A program made the position numbers and the translations under genes. 16,794 nt of DNA from Clostridia bacterium (lineage in GTDB: Bacteria; Bacillota; Clostridia; Oscillospirales; Acutalibacteraceae): the NCBI GenBank assembly GCA_900755895.1, contig CAAEIG010000065.1, positions 1 through 16,794 of the forward strand. The letters are read 5' to 3'. Positions 6,635 to 14,513 of this stretch are shown piece by piece (the first letter of the stretch is position 1; the number at the start of each line of letters is the position of its first letter). The notes beneath the pieces were generated by a model. The model searched no databases, was not told where the DNA came from, and worked only from the letters and a program-made list of their open reading frames with translations.

Positions 6635-7636
6635 CTAACGGATCAGGTCGTGCTGAACCGGGTAGTAAAACAGCTTTCGGATTTCCTCCGGACTGTGAGT
6701 CTGGCCCAGAATCCACATGAGCTTGGTAACCGCCGCCTCCATGGTCATGTTATAGGCCTCCAGAACCTGGTAGTGCTCCTTGACCTGCTGACCAACCTGA
6801 TAGACCTCCATGTCACTTCCCTCATAAGGGACCTGGGTCATCATTAGTACCGTCTTTCCAGCCCTGATCCATCGGCCGATAGCCTGGGCAAACTCTCCAG
6901 AGCCGCCCCCAGGCAGACCTCCGACACCGAAGGACTGAAAGATTACGGCGGCGTAGTCATCCATCACTTGGTCCAGAATCCGCCCGTGCATTCCGGGAAT
7001 CAGGGTCAGCAGCAGGATGTTGGGCTCTAAATGGTGGAAAAAGGTGGGACGGTCGTTTGGCCCGTAGGAGGGCACCTCCAGGTACCGAATCAGGTTTCCG
7101 TCCCGGATCACCGCAATATCCGGGTAGTCCACACAAGAGAAGGCATCATAGCTCTTGGTGCGCTCTTTCCGGGCCCGAGTGCCTAGAATAACCCGACCGT
7201 TGAACACCAGCGACACCTCCCGAGAACCCGGATCTGCCGCATACCGAAGGCTGTCCAGCAAATTCTTCCGAGCATCCGTATCGGTGAGGGAGATGGACTT
7301 CTGCGCCCCGGTGAGCACAATGGGCTTAGGAGAGCGCTGAATCAGATAGGACAGGGCTGCTGCGGTATAGGCCATAGTGTCAGTGCCGTGAGTAATGACA
7401 AAGCCATCATACTGATCATAGTGATCCTGGATACACCGGCTGATTTTCAACCAGTGCTCCGGCCCCACGTTGGTACTGTCTAGATTCATCAGCTGCAGGG
7501 TCTCCACCTGGCATAGGTCTGCTGCCTGGGGCACGCACCCAAGTAGTTCGGTGGAGGAGATAGCCGGAGCCAGGCCGTGACCGCTTTCCTTGGAGGCGAT
7601 AGTACCCCCAGTGGCGATCAGCAAAATTCGTCTCAT
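6635..7636 (-). CDS. L-asparaginase (type I, cytoplasmic-like)
   Basis: A 333-residue asparaginase that would hydrolyse L-asparagine to L-aspartate and ammonia. The first threonine motif is ATGGTIAS (8-15, Thr12), the substrate Ser lies in LDSTNVGPEHW (52-62), and the second threonine motif is THGTDTM (82-88, Thr85-Asp86); a family lysine is in the ERTKSYDAF segment (Lys161). No signal peptide precedes the MRRILLIATGG start, so a cytosolic enzyme is expected. AGGAGG is placed before the ATG at 7636. It is the last gene of the minus-strand operon, 28 bases after the aminotransferase. The usual LTGAMRP/LTGSQ-type stretch reads LTGAQKSIS here, a modest departure. Activity on other beta-amides cannot be excluded. 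Confidence 0.93.
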   Translation of the reverse strand: MRRILLIATGGTIASKESGHGLAPAISSTELLGCVPQAADLCQVETLQLMNLDSTNVGPEHWLKISRCIQDHYDQYDGFVITHGTDTMAYTAAALSYLIQRSPKPIVLTGAQKSISLTDTDARKNLLDSLRYAADPGSREVSLVFNGRVILGTRARKERTKSYDAFSCVDYPDIAVIRDGNLIRYLEVPSYGPNDRPTFFHHLEPNILLLTLIPGMHGRILDQVMDDYAAVIFQSFGVGGLPGGGSGEFAQAIGRWIRAGKTVLMMTQVPYEGSDMEVYQVGQQVKEHYQVLEAYNMTMEAAVTKLMWILGQTHSPEEIRKLFYYPVQHDLIR

Positions 7637-7664
7637 TCCAAGACCTCCTGGGTTAATGCTCGGG

Positions 7665-8864
7665 TCAAACCGGAATATTCTTCAGGAACTTTTCCAGGCG
7701 GTCCAGGCCCTCCTTGATGTTCTCCAGAGAAGTGGCATAGGACCAGCGCACAAAGTCAGGGGCCCCGAACCCGGTGCCGGGCACCACAGCTACCTTGCCA
7801 TACTTCAGGAACAGATTGCCGAAGTCGTCGGCATCCTGGATCACATGGCCGAAGAGCTCCTTTCCAAAGAGCTTGGAGATGTTCATCATCACATAGAAAG
7901 CGCCCTCGGGCTTGATGCAGCTGACCCCCTCGATCTGGTTCATGCGCTCCACCATATAGTTCCGGCGCTCCTCAAAGGCCTTCTTCATCCCGTCCACAGT
8001 CTCCTGGGAGGCGGACAGGGCGACTGCGGAGGCCTTCTGGGAGATCGTACAGGGGTTGCCGGTGCAGTGGCCCAGGTAGTTGCCGATGACCTTGGCAATG
8101 GGGGCGGGGGCGGCCACATAGCCAATTCGCCAGCCGGTCATGGCGTAGGACTTGGACACGCCGTTAACGACCAGCGTGCGCTCCTTGATCTCAGGGCTGA
8201 TGGCGGCCAGGCTGGTGAACTCCCGTCCATCGTAGGCCAGGCGGTAGTAGATCTCGTCGGAGATCACATAGATGTCCTGCTCCACGCACACTTTGGCAAT
8301 GGCCTCCAGCTCTTGGCGGCTGTACATCATTCCGGTGGGGTTGGAGGGGTTGTTGAGGATCATGCACTTGGTCTTGGGGGTAATGGCAGCGGAGAGCTTC
8401 TCCGGGGTGATCTTGAAGTGTTCGGCTTCGGTGGCGTTGATCACCACGGGCACGCCGCCCACCATGCGGATCAACTCCAGATAGCTCACCCAGTAGGGAG
8501 CGGGCAGGATGACCTCGTCCCCGGGGTTCACTAAGGCCCGCAGAGAGGCATACACGCAGGTCTTTGCGCCGTTGGAGGCGGCGATCTGGGTGGGCTCATA
8601 GTCCAGACCGCAGTCCTCCTTCAACCTCTGACAGATAGTACGGCGCAGCTCCAGCGTGCCAACGGCAGGGGTGTACTTAGTGTCGTTATTCTTGATCGCC
8701 TGAATACCGGCATCCTTGATGTGGTCCGGGGTGGGAAAGTCGGGCTCGCCGGCGCCGAAGCCTACAACATCCTGCCCTTCCGCCTTCATCTGCTTGAACA
8801 TACTGTCGATGGCCAGAGTTGTAGAAGGATTGATGTGAAGTGCAATGTCGGATAAGGGTTTCAT
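7665..8864 (-). CDS. Class I aminotransferase, aspartate aminotransferase type
   Basis: A 399-residue PLP-dependent fold-type I enzyme of the thermophile-type (subgroup I-gamma/Ib) aspartate aminotransferases. Landmarks: SNGAK at 97-101, PAPYWVSYLE (121-130), NNPSNPTG (171-178, Asn174), SDEIYYRL (202-209, Asp203 and Tyr206), the Schiff-base motif VSKSYAMTGWRIGY (236-249, Lys238, Arg246) and FVRWSYA (371-377), whose Arg373 holds the substrate alpha-carboxylate. GGAGG precedes the ATG at 8864 by about 7 bases. It lies 40 bases after the nitrilase gene and 28 before asparaginase. Aspartate with 2-oxoglutarate is the best-guess substrate pair, and the adjacent asparaginase supports this; aromatic or other amino acids are possible in this subgroup. 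Cytoplasmic, complete, no oddities seen. Confidence 0.93.
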   Translation of the reverse strand: MKPLSDIALHINPSTTLAIDSMFKQMKAEGQDVVGFGAGEPDFPTPDHIKDAGIQAIKNNDTKYTPAVGTLELRRTICQRLKEDCGLDYEPTQIAASNGAKTCVYASLRALVNPGDEVILPAPYWVSYLELIRMVGGVPVVINATEAEHFKITPEKLSAAITPKTKCMILNNPSNPTGMMYSRQELEAIAKVCVEQDIYVISDEIYYRLAYDGREFTSLAAISPEIKERTLVVNGVSKSYAMTGWRIGYVAAPAPIAKVIGNYLGHCTGNPCTISQKASAVALSASQETVDGMKKAFEERRNYMVERMNQIEGVSCIKPEGAFYVMMNISKLFGKELFGHVIQDADDFGNLFLKYGKVAVVPGTGFGAPDFVRWSYATSLENIKEGLDRLEKFLKNIPV

Positions 8865-8904
8865 AGCAGTACCTCCAAAATCATAGCCGCCTAAAAGGCA
8901 TTTA

Positions 8905-9825
8905 TTACTCGTTGACTTCCAATTTTAACACATCTGGGCGAGCATAGTGCCCACAGGGGTCAAACTCCATGCGGCTAGCCGGGACTTGTTCCATGTCCAA
9001 GTCTGCATACAGGATGCCCTCCTGATCCCAGAGAGGTTCCATTACATAATGGCCATATGGATCGATGACACAGCTCCCACCCCTGCAGACGACTTCCGGC
9101 AGTTTCTTCACTTCATCATAGTCACACAAATCAGTGGGATATGTATCTCGAGTAAAGTACATATCACAGTTGACAAAATAGCACCGGCCCTCCAGGGCGA
9201 TATGCTGGATGGTGGCCTGCCACTCTGGGTTGTCGTTTGTGTTGGGTGAGAGGTAGAGTGTCACACCTTTCTGATACAGTGCCACCCGGGCCAGCGGCAT
9301 ATAGCTCTCCCAACAGATCAGGCTGGCCATGGGGCCCCAGGGAGTCTGCGTGACCGGAAAGTAGTCCTGGTTGCCGTCGCCCCACACCACGCGCTCCGAA
9401 CCGGTGGGTTTCAGTTTCCGGTGAACCGCATCCAACTTTCCCTCAGGGGAGAACACCAGGTTGGTATTGTACAGAGTGGCGGTGACTGGGTCTCGCTCTG
9501 AGACACCGATACTGACGTATACACCTAACTCCCCGGCCAGCTGGGCCAGAGTGTCTGTCTCCTCCCCAGGGACCAGAATAGAGTTGTCATAGTAGCGCTT
9601 CCAGTTTGTCCGCCCCTCCTGGCTTCGGGCACCTACCGTGAAGCCAAAAGTCATGCCGTAGGGATAGCCAGGAATAAACAACTCTGGCAGGACTACCAGC
9701 TCTGCCCCTTGCCCTGCGGCGGTTCGAATCAGTTGAACGGCCTTTTGTGTACAGGCCTCTTTGTCAAAGAGCACCGGTGCCGCCTGTACAATAGCGATCC
9801 GGCACTTTGGACAGAGTTTTTTCAT
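8905..9825 (-). CDS. Nitrilase (branch 1, nitrile aminohydrolase family)
   Basis: A 306-residue carbon-nitrogen hydrolase with the features of true nitrilases, not amidases. The Glu is in LVVLPELFIPGYPYG (43-57, Glu48), the Lys in VHRKLKPTGSERVVWGDG (134-151, Lys137) and the nucleophile in LICWESYMPLAR (169-180, Cys171); the CWExxMPLxR form and the ERxVWGxG sequence are the hallmark of nitrile-to-acid plus ammonia enzymes. The start at 9825 is chosen over 9855 because GAGGAGG lies 8 bases upstream and the protein then begins MKKLCPKCRIAIVQ, the normal entry to the first strand. A promoter at 9870-9899 precedes it. It leads an operon with aminotransferase and asparaginase, which makes beta-cyanoalanine a plausible substrate, while aromatic acetonitriles, including plant-derived ones, are alternatives. 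Confidence 0.9.
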   Translation of the reverse strand: MKKLCPKCRIAIVQAAPVLFDKEACTQKAVQLIRTAAGQGAELVVLPELFIPGYPYGMTFGFTVGARSQEGRTNWKRYYDNSILVPGEETDTLAQLAGELGVYVSIGVSERDPVTATLYNTNLVFSPEGKLDAVHRKLKPTGSERVVWGDGNQDYFPVTQTPWGPMASLICWESYMPLARVALYQKGVTLYLSPNTNDNPEWQATIQHIALEGRCYFVNCDMYFTRDTYPTDLCDYDEVKKLPEVVCRGGSCVIDPYGHYVMEPLWDQEGILYADLDMEQVPASRMEFDPCGHYARPDVLKLEVNE

Positions 9826-9869
9826 ATACAGTACCTCCTCAGTATGGATCCACACGGATTTGATACCCT

Positions 9870-9899
9870 CTTATATCATGGGGATCATTTTTCTGTCAA
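9870..9899 (-). promoter_or_regulatory. Sigma-A promoter with extended -10 for the nitrilase operon
   Basis: On the minus strand TTGACA (9899-9894) is followed after 18 bases by TATAAG (9875-9870), with TG one base before the -10 (TGATATAAG), an extended -10. The start would be near 9863, a leader of about 38 bases. This means the nitrilase operon need not depend on read-through from the LysR gene. Confidence 0.75.
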
Positions 9900-9954
9900 G
9901 GCAGGATAACACTGGCGGTGCTCCGGTGTAGAGTCCAAGAAAAAGTATTAAAAA

Positions 9955-11049
9955 TTACAGATAACCTGCGAAATAAATGGAAAATATCAGTTTTTTATGG
10001 GAAATGATTGGGCGAGGACGAGGCTGTTCAGCGGTGCCAGAGCCGGCTTTTTCATGGTATAAAGCGTTTTCCGTATGACAAGATTCCGGTTCCCTGGCGG
10101 TAAAGATTTTGCCCACAGAACGGCGGCAGCCCTTCTGCGGGCAAAAAATCATTTTGCACTGAAGCCACTGTGAACATTCAGATATCGAGCACATCTCTTT
10201 GTGAACTGATGAACAAGTTGGCTTGGGTGATTTTTTTTTGCACAGGACATAAAATTTGCGGGGAGTATGGGGGTGGACAAGAGGGCGCAGTTGAATCTCG
10301 TCATTCTCTGGAAATGAGATAAAGGCGGGAAACAGTCCCACACCCAGGTTCGCCTGGATCATAATGACCTTTGCGGAGAAGGAATTGACATAGATGAAGT
10401 CCCGAAACGGAAACACTTTGCGGTAGTAATCGGTGATCTGGGCTGCACTGCCCTCATACATGGTGATAATCACTTGATCCTGCATGGCCTGAGCGGGTAT
10501 TGCTTGAAAATCAGAAAGTGGATTGCGACGATGTACGCCCAAATTCCAGGGAGCCTCGTGGACCAGATAGGACTCTGTATCGCCTGTCGGGATCTCATTA
10601 AGAAATTGATCGCTGGTGATCATCACGTCAATTAGATCCCGTTGAAACTGATCCAAAAGCTGGTGGTAGCGGAACTGCATACAGCTGATGCGGACTTTGG
10701 CGTTTTGGGCGGCATAGTGCCGGAGAAAGGGTGAAAGCAGCCGATCCTCGTATAGGCCGAAGCCCAACTTCAGTTCCCGAATAAATCCCTGATTTGCGTT
10801 TTGTACCATATAAACGGATTGGTCGTAGAACTCCACCAGTTTTTTTGCCTGATCGTAAAACACTTTTCCGGCGGCAGTCAGCTCCACCATCCGGTTGTCC
10901 CGATAGAACAGCGGCGCCCCCAGTTCTGTCTCCAGGCTGCTGATCCTCCGGCTCATGGAGGTCTGCGTCACATGCTCCTTCTCCGCGGCCTTGGTAAAAT
11001 TCAGACACTCCGCCAAGCTGATAAAGCATTTGATATTGTCGATATTCAT
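9955..11049 (-). CDS. LysR-family regulator with apparent frameshift at an A9 tract (module C)
   Basis: As written, the frame encodes 364 residues, over 60 too many for this family. Residues 1-60 hold the helix-turn-helix (NFTKAAEKEHVTQTSMSRRI, then LETELGAPLFYRDNR), and the sensor domain runs normally to about residue 270 (KFYVLCKKK). After the run of nine A (10239-10231) the protein becomes a basic, Cys-rich tail ending in SIYFAGYL, unlike any LysR. If one A is missing the frame instead reads CKKNHPSQLVHQFTKR and ends at TGA (10149-10151), giving 299 residues, exactly a normal length. So the intact gene is 11049 to 10149. The ATG at 11049 is chosen over 11094 because GGGGGA precedes it by 8 bases and the protein then starts MNIDNIKCF. 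It is divergent from the creatininase operon, which it probably controls. Confidence 0.85.
   Translation of the reverse strand: MNIDNIKCFISLAECLNFTKAAEKEHVTQTSMSRRISSLETELGAPLFYRDNRMVELTAAGKVFYDQAKKLVEFYDQSVYMVQNANQGFIRELKLGFGLYEDRLLSPFLRHYAAQNAKVRISCMQFRYHQLLDQFQRDLIDVMITSDQFLNEIPTGDTESYLVHEAPWNLGVHRRNPLSDFQAIPAQAMQDQVIITMYEGSAAQITDYYRKVFPFRDFIYVNSFSAKVIMIQANLGVGLFPAFISFPENDEIQLRPLVHPHTPRKFYVLCKKKSPKPTCSSVHKEMCSISECSQWLQCKMIFCPQKGCRRSVGKIFTAREPESCHTENALYHEKAGSGTAEQPRPRPIISHKKLIFSIYFAGYL
10231..10239 (-). repeat. Homopolymer tract (A9 in the LysR coding strand), frameshift site
   Basis: Nine T on the plus strand, read as AAA AAA AAA in the regulator (codons 271-273). Eight A restores a 299-aa LysR protein, nine A gives the abnormal tail. 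Runs of this length are prone to sequencing error, replication slippage and RNA polymerase slippage; these cannot be told apart here. Confidence 0.85.
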
Positions 11050-11187
11050 GTTCTGGTTCCCCCTGGTGAATGCAGTTTGCGTATCATGCGACACGTTTTC
11101 TTCATTTTACGCCTGCACATCCTCATGTTAGTATTTTTATACATAATTCCAAAAGCCGCAAGTGGAATCAGAAAGGAAGTAGAGATT
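11050..11187 (+). promoter_or_regulatory. Divergent control region of LysR and the creatininase operon
   Basis: The 138 bases between the two start codons must carry both promoters. The best plus-strand -10 is CATAAT (11142-11147), within an AT-rich TTTTTATACATAATT stretch, with no good -35, as expected for a LysR-activated promoter. I see no clear T-N11-A dyad. AAGGAAG about 8 bases before the ATG at 11188 is the ribosome binding site. Confidence 0.35.
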
Positions 11188-11922
11188 ATGACAAATTATA
11201 TCAGAAAAATGAGCGGAAAACAATACCTGGCGCGTATGAAGGAGTGTCCCACTGTGATCATTCCGACTGGGGCCTGCGAGATCTATGGTCCGCACCTGCC
11301 CATGGGCACGGATCTGATTGTGGCCAAACGAATTGCTGAGCTGGTAGCGGAAAAGACCGGTGCCCTCATTGCTCCCACCATCGAGGCGGGTGAGTCCTCT
11401 GCACTTCAGGCCTTCTCCTGCACGTTCCCTATGCCCCGCAAGATCCTGGAGGACTATCTGGACTTTCTGGTTGGAAAGCTCATCCAGGACGGGGCACGGA
11501 ACCTGGTATTCCTCACTGGCCATGCTGGCAATGTGGATACAGCCAGTTACATTGGTAAGAAGTACTTGGCTCAGCACCCTGACCTGAAAATGGTCCAGAT
11601 CGACTGGTGGCGCTTTGCCAACGCCAACAGCGGGGAAATTTTCCAATTTAAGGGGCAGATGGCTCACGGACATGCCAGTGAGTGTGGAACCTCGGTGATG
11701 CTTTATTTGTTCCCAGAACTGGTAGACCTGGAGGAAGCCACCTGTGTGGAGCCTGCCCCGTCAGACGGATATACGGATTTTATCGGGATTGTTCCGTTTA
11801 ATTCCCGTACTTGGAACGGCACCATCGGGGACGCCACAGTGGCCAGCAGGGAGAAGGGCGAGAAGCTGGTGTCTCAGTGTGTCAACCGCATCGTAAACTA
11901 TATGCAAGAAAAGATGCTGTGA
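11188..11922 (+). CDS. Creatininase-family amidohydrolase
   Basis: A 244-residue member of the creatininase/MftE family of metal-dependent C-N hydrolases. The family signature ExHGPHLPxGTD appears as ACEIYGPHLPMGTDL (29-43): Glu31 and Asp42 are kept, but Tyr33 stands where creatininase has its metal-binding His. LTGHAGNVD (109-117) is the NGHGGN equivalent with His112, and HASECGTS (162-169, Glu165) is the late acidic motif. Length is usual for the family. The start at 11188 follows AAGGAAG and is preferred to a much longer upstream open frame that crosses the LysR gene. First gene of a five-gene operon, with 29 bases to the next. Known members open creatinine, deformylate purine intermediates or clip mycofactocin peptide; which of these, if any, applies is open. 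Confidence 0.85.
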   Translation: MTNYIRKMSGKQYLARMKECPTVIIPTGACEIYGPHLPMGTDLIVAKRIAELVAEKTGALIAPTIEAGESSALQAFSCTFPMPRKILEDYLDFLVGKLIQDGARNLVFLTGHAGNVDTASYIGKKYLAQHPDLKMVQIDWWRFANANSGEIFQFKGQMAHGHASECGTSVMLYLFPELVDLEEATCVEPAPSDGYTDFIGIVPFNSRTWNGTIGDATVASREKGEKLVSQCVNRIVNYMQEKML

Positions 11923-11951
11923 GAAAAACTTATTGAAATGGGGTATATGTT

Positions 11952-13289
11952 ATGTCCTTGACCGATTTTTTGCTAGATTTTTCCACGATCAGCGTTTTGC
12001 TGCTGCTTGCCTTTTTGATTCGACGTAAGATTTCTTTTCTGCAAAAATATTTTATTCCTACCTCGCTGATTGCGGGAATTCTGGGGCTTCTGCTGGGGCC
12101 ACAGGTTCTGGGGCAAGTATCCCCAGTTTGCATCCAGTTCAGTGACAGTATCTCCCAATGGGTCAACTTCTTCTTTGCGTTCATTTTTGCCACCTCGTTC
12201 CTGGGTAGCAAGTCCACAAAGTTCGGCCGGAACGTCATTTCAGCCACTTGCGTCACTGGCGCGGTCTTTATGGCCCAGGTTGTTGTGGGGCTGGCGCTGG
12301 CCTACGGGTTCTCCATGGTGATGGACAATGTGCCATACGCGATGGGCCTGTTGCCGGTGTCCGCCTTCTACGGCGGCCACGGTTCCGCTGGCATTATGGG
12401 CGGTGCCTTTGCCACTGAAGGCTGGAGTGAGGCCACCGGCATCGGCATGACCTATGCCACTGTCGGGATGTTCGCGGCAGTGTTTGGGGGCATGATCCTG
12501 ATTAATATCGGCGCCAAGCGGGGCATCACCCTGCACAAGATGGACTCTAACTATCTGGAAGAAAAGGACAAGACCGGCATTCTTCCTCAAAATGAGCGCA
12601 AGCCCATGGCGACGGCCATCACGAACACCTCGGTTCTGGACCCCTTTGCCTTCCAAATCATGATTGTGGGCGCAGTGATCCTGGTGTCCCACCTGCTACG
12701 GGAATTTTTAATCTTCCTGCTCCCCTTCTGGGAGCGGATTCCCCTATACACCATGTGTCTACTGGTGGGCGCAGTGATTGGACTAGCCCTGAGCCGCACT
12801 AAGTATAACCAGTATATCGACCGGGGTTGTATGCAGCGCATCTCGGGGACGGCACTGGAGTATGTGATTGCTTCCGCGGTGGCCACCATCCAAATCAGCG
12901 TACTGGCAACCTACCTGGTTCCCATCCTGGTGACCTCCGTAGTGATCTGCATCCTGACCGCTGTAATGTGCCTGTATCTGAGCAAGAAGTGGTACGGAGA
13001 GTACTGGTTTGAGATGGCCATGGGCTCCTACGGTCAGTGTACCGGCAGCCTGGCTACCGGCCTGCTCCTGATCCGCGTCCTGGACCCCAACGGCGACTCC
13101 CAGACCGCCGAGAGCGTCTCCGGTTCCAGTACCCTAGGCTCCTTCTTCCAACAGCCCTATAATGTCATTGGACCAATGCTGATGATGAGCGCACCTATGG
13201 TGGTCACCCTTGGATCGACAGGTTTCCTGGTCGCTTTCTTGGTAATAGGATTCCTTCTGTTTGGCCGCAGTGGAAAAAAGAAAGGGTAA
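11952..13289 (+). CDS. GltS-type sodium:glutamate symporter family protein
   Basis: A 445-residue polytopic protein of the ESS/GltS family, which import acidic amino acids with Na+. The two inverted-repeat signature loops are visible: FYGGHGSAGIMGGAFATEGW (139-158, GltS GGHGT loop) and GSYGQCTGSLATGLLLIRVL (358-377, GltS GATPATGLMLLR loop). About 10-12 membrane spans surround them, and a polar cytoplasmic linker lies at 190-225. Initiation is at ATG 11952; its upstream sequence (ATGGGGTATATGTT) is a poor ribosome binding site, so translation may rely on coupling to the gene before. The substitution of AT by QC in the second loop suggests a substrate other than plain glutamate. The stop is 4 bases before the M20 gene start. 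Partner enzymes suggest an N-substituted or amide-bearing amino acid. Confidence 0.9.
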   Translation: MSLTDFLLDFSTISVLLLLAFLIRRKISFLQKYFIPTSLIAGILGLLLGPQVLGQVSPVCIQFSDSISQWVNFFFAFIFATSFLGSKSTKFGRNVISATCVTGAVFMAQVVVGLALAYGFSMVMDNVPYAMGLLPVSAFYGGHGSAGIMGGAFATEGWSEATGIGMTYATVGMFAAVFGGMILINIGAKRGITLHKMDSNYLEEKDKTGILPQNERKPMATAITNTSVLDPFAFQIMIVGAVILVSHLLREFLIFLLPFWERIPLYTMCLLVGAVIGLALSRTKYNQYIDRGCMQRISGTALEYVIASAVATIQISVLATYLVPILVTSVVICILTAVMCLYLSKKWYGEYWFEMAMGSYGQCTGSLATGLLLIRVLDPNGDSQTAESVSGSSTLGSFFQQPYNVIGPMLMMSAPMVVTLGSTGFLVAFLVIGFLLFGRSGKKKG

Positions 13290-13293
13290 CAAC

Positions 13294-14484
13294 ATGAACA
13301 ACATCACTGAAAAAATTCGCCAATACACTAGCGAGGCGATCGGGTTGCGCCGCGACCTTCACCGGCACCCTGAGCTGGCCATGCGCGAAACACGCACCAC
13401 CCAACTGATCCGGGAGCAGCTGCAAGCCTATGGCATCCCTCTAATCCCGGACCTGGATCTGCCCTCCGGGACAGCCGCCCTGCTGGAAGGAGGTAAACCC
13501 GGAAAGACGCTACTACTTAGGGCAGACATTGATGCCCTGCCCGTGAAGGAGGCCTCTGGTCTGCCCTTTGCATCTCAGGAGGTGGGGGTGTGCCACAGCT
13601 GTGGTCATGACATCCACATCACGGCGCTGCTGCTGTGTGCCCGTGTACTGTCAGAGATGCGAGACTCATTGCATGGACGGGTCATCTTCCTGTTTCAGCC
13701 TGGGGAGGAGACTGGAGAGGGAGCCTCTGCTGTCCTACGCTCTGGTCTGCTGGACCGCTATCCTCCGGATTTGGCGGTTGGTGCTCACTGTTGGCCAGAC
13801 CTACCTGGAGGAACAGTAGGACTTCGTAAGGGCGGTTTTATGGCCTCGTCTGATACCTTCCGAATCCAGGTGATTGGCCAGGGTGGCCATGGCGCCCACC
13901 CCCACAAGAGTATCGACCCCATTGTAGCGGCCTCCTATCTGGTGACTCAGCTTCAGACAATCGTATCCCGCACTGTGGCCCCGCTGGACTCCGCAGTAGT
14001 CACTGTGGGGAAATTTACCGCCGGAACCGCAGCCAATGTGATTCCCGATCAGGCAGTTCTGGAGGGGACGGTCCGAACGGTGGACCACCAGATCCGCGAG
14101 CAGGTGGAGCAGCGCATCTGGGACATTGCGACCCACACGACGGCGGCTATGGGGGCCCAGTGTCAGGTAGACTATCAGCGGGGGATTCCCGCCTTAGTCT
14201 GCGATGCAGTCGCAGTAGATCAACTGGAGGCCGCGGCAATCCAGCAGCTTGGGCAGGACAAGGTGCGGTTTTTGGCCCAGCCCTCTATGGGCTCGGAGGA
14301 CTTTGCCCGCTATCTGGAGCGGGCGCCTGGGGCCATGTTCCGCATCGGGACAGCCTTTGATGCGCCCGGCTCACATCTGCCACTGCACAATGCGGCTATT
14401 CAGTTTGATGAACAGGCAATCCCTACTGGCGCGGCGGTGTTCAGTCAGCTTGCTGTTAATTTTCTGCGGACAAAACTCAAGTAG
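13294..14484 (+). CDS. M20D-family amidohydrolase (N-acyl amino acid hydrolase type)
   Basis: A 396-residue zinc/manganese hydrolase of the M20D group (hippurate, indole-acetyl-amino acid and N-acetyl-diaminopimelate hydrolases), cutting an amide to free an amino acid. Metal ligands are all visible: CGHD (103-106, Cys103 and His105), PGEET (136-140, Glu138 and Glu139), AHCWP (164-168, His165) and LHNAAI (364-369, His365). RADIDALP (76-83) and GGHGAHPHKSIDPI (197-210) mark the catalytic and dimerisation domains. The start is the ATG at 13294 behind AAAGGG, 4 bases after the symporter stop; a longer TTG start at 13261 would lie within the symporter. The tight coupling points to hydrolysis of the imported solute. 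It is not the M20C type that includes N-carbamoyl-cysteine amidohydrolases, though that activity cannot be excluded. Confidence 0.92.
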   Translation: MNNITEKIRQYTSEAIGLRRDLHRHPELAMRETRTTQLIREQLQAYGIPLIPDLDLPSGTAALLEGGKPGKTLLLRADIDALPVKEASGLPFASQEVGVCHSCGHDIHITALLLCARVLSEMRDSLHGRVIFLFQPGEETGEGASAVLRSGLLDRYPPDLAVGAHCWPDLPGGTVGLRKGGFMASSDTFRIQVIGQGGHGAHPHKSIDPIVAASYLVTQLQTIVSRTVAPLDSAVVTVGKFTAGTAANVIPDQAVLEGTVRTVDHQIREQVEQRIWDIATHTTAAMGAQCQVDYQRGIPALVCDAVAVDQLEAAAIQQLGQDKVRFLAQPSMGSEDFARYLERAPGAMFRIGTAFDAPGSHLPLHNAAIQFDEQAIPTGAAVFSQLAVNFLRTKLK

Positions 14485-14513
14485 AGCATGACATTTAGAA
14501 GGGATGGGTTACT

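Noticed and set aside
7590..8534. 314-codon plus-strand frame across the aminotransferase
   Set aside because: Gly/His/Val-rich antisense shadow of a clear PLP enzyme.
9826..9855. Earlier ATG start for the nitrilase
   Set aside because: The ribosome binding site lies between this ATG and the one at 9825, and the predicted transcription start near 9863 would leave almost no leader.
10149..10343. Separate small gene of 64 codons inside the LysR gene
   Set aside because: Its sequence is the natural C-terminus of the LysR protein in the shifted frame, not an independent gene.
10801..11187. N-terminal extension of the creatininase-family protein
   Set aside because: The extra 129 codons run antisense through the LysR start and lack family similarity; the ATG at 11188 has a good ribosome binding site.
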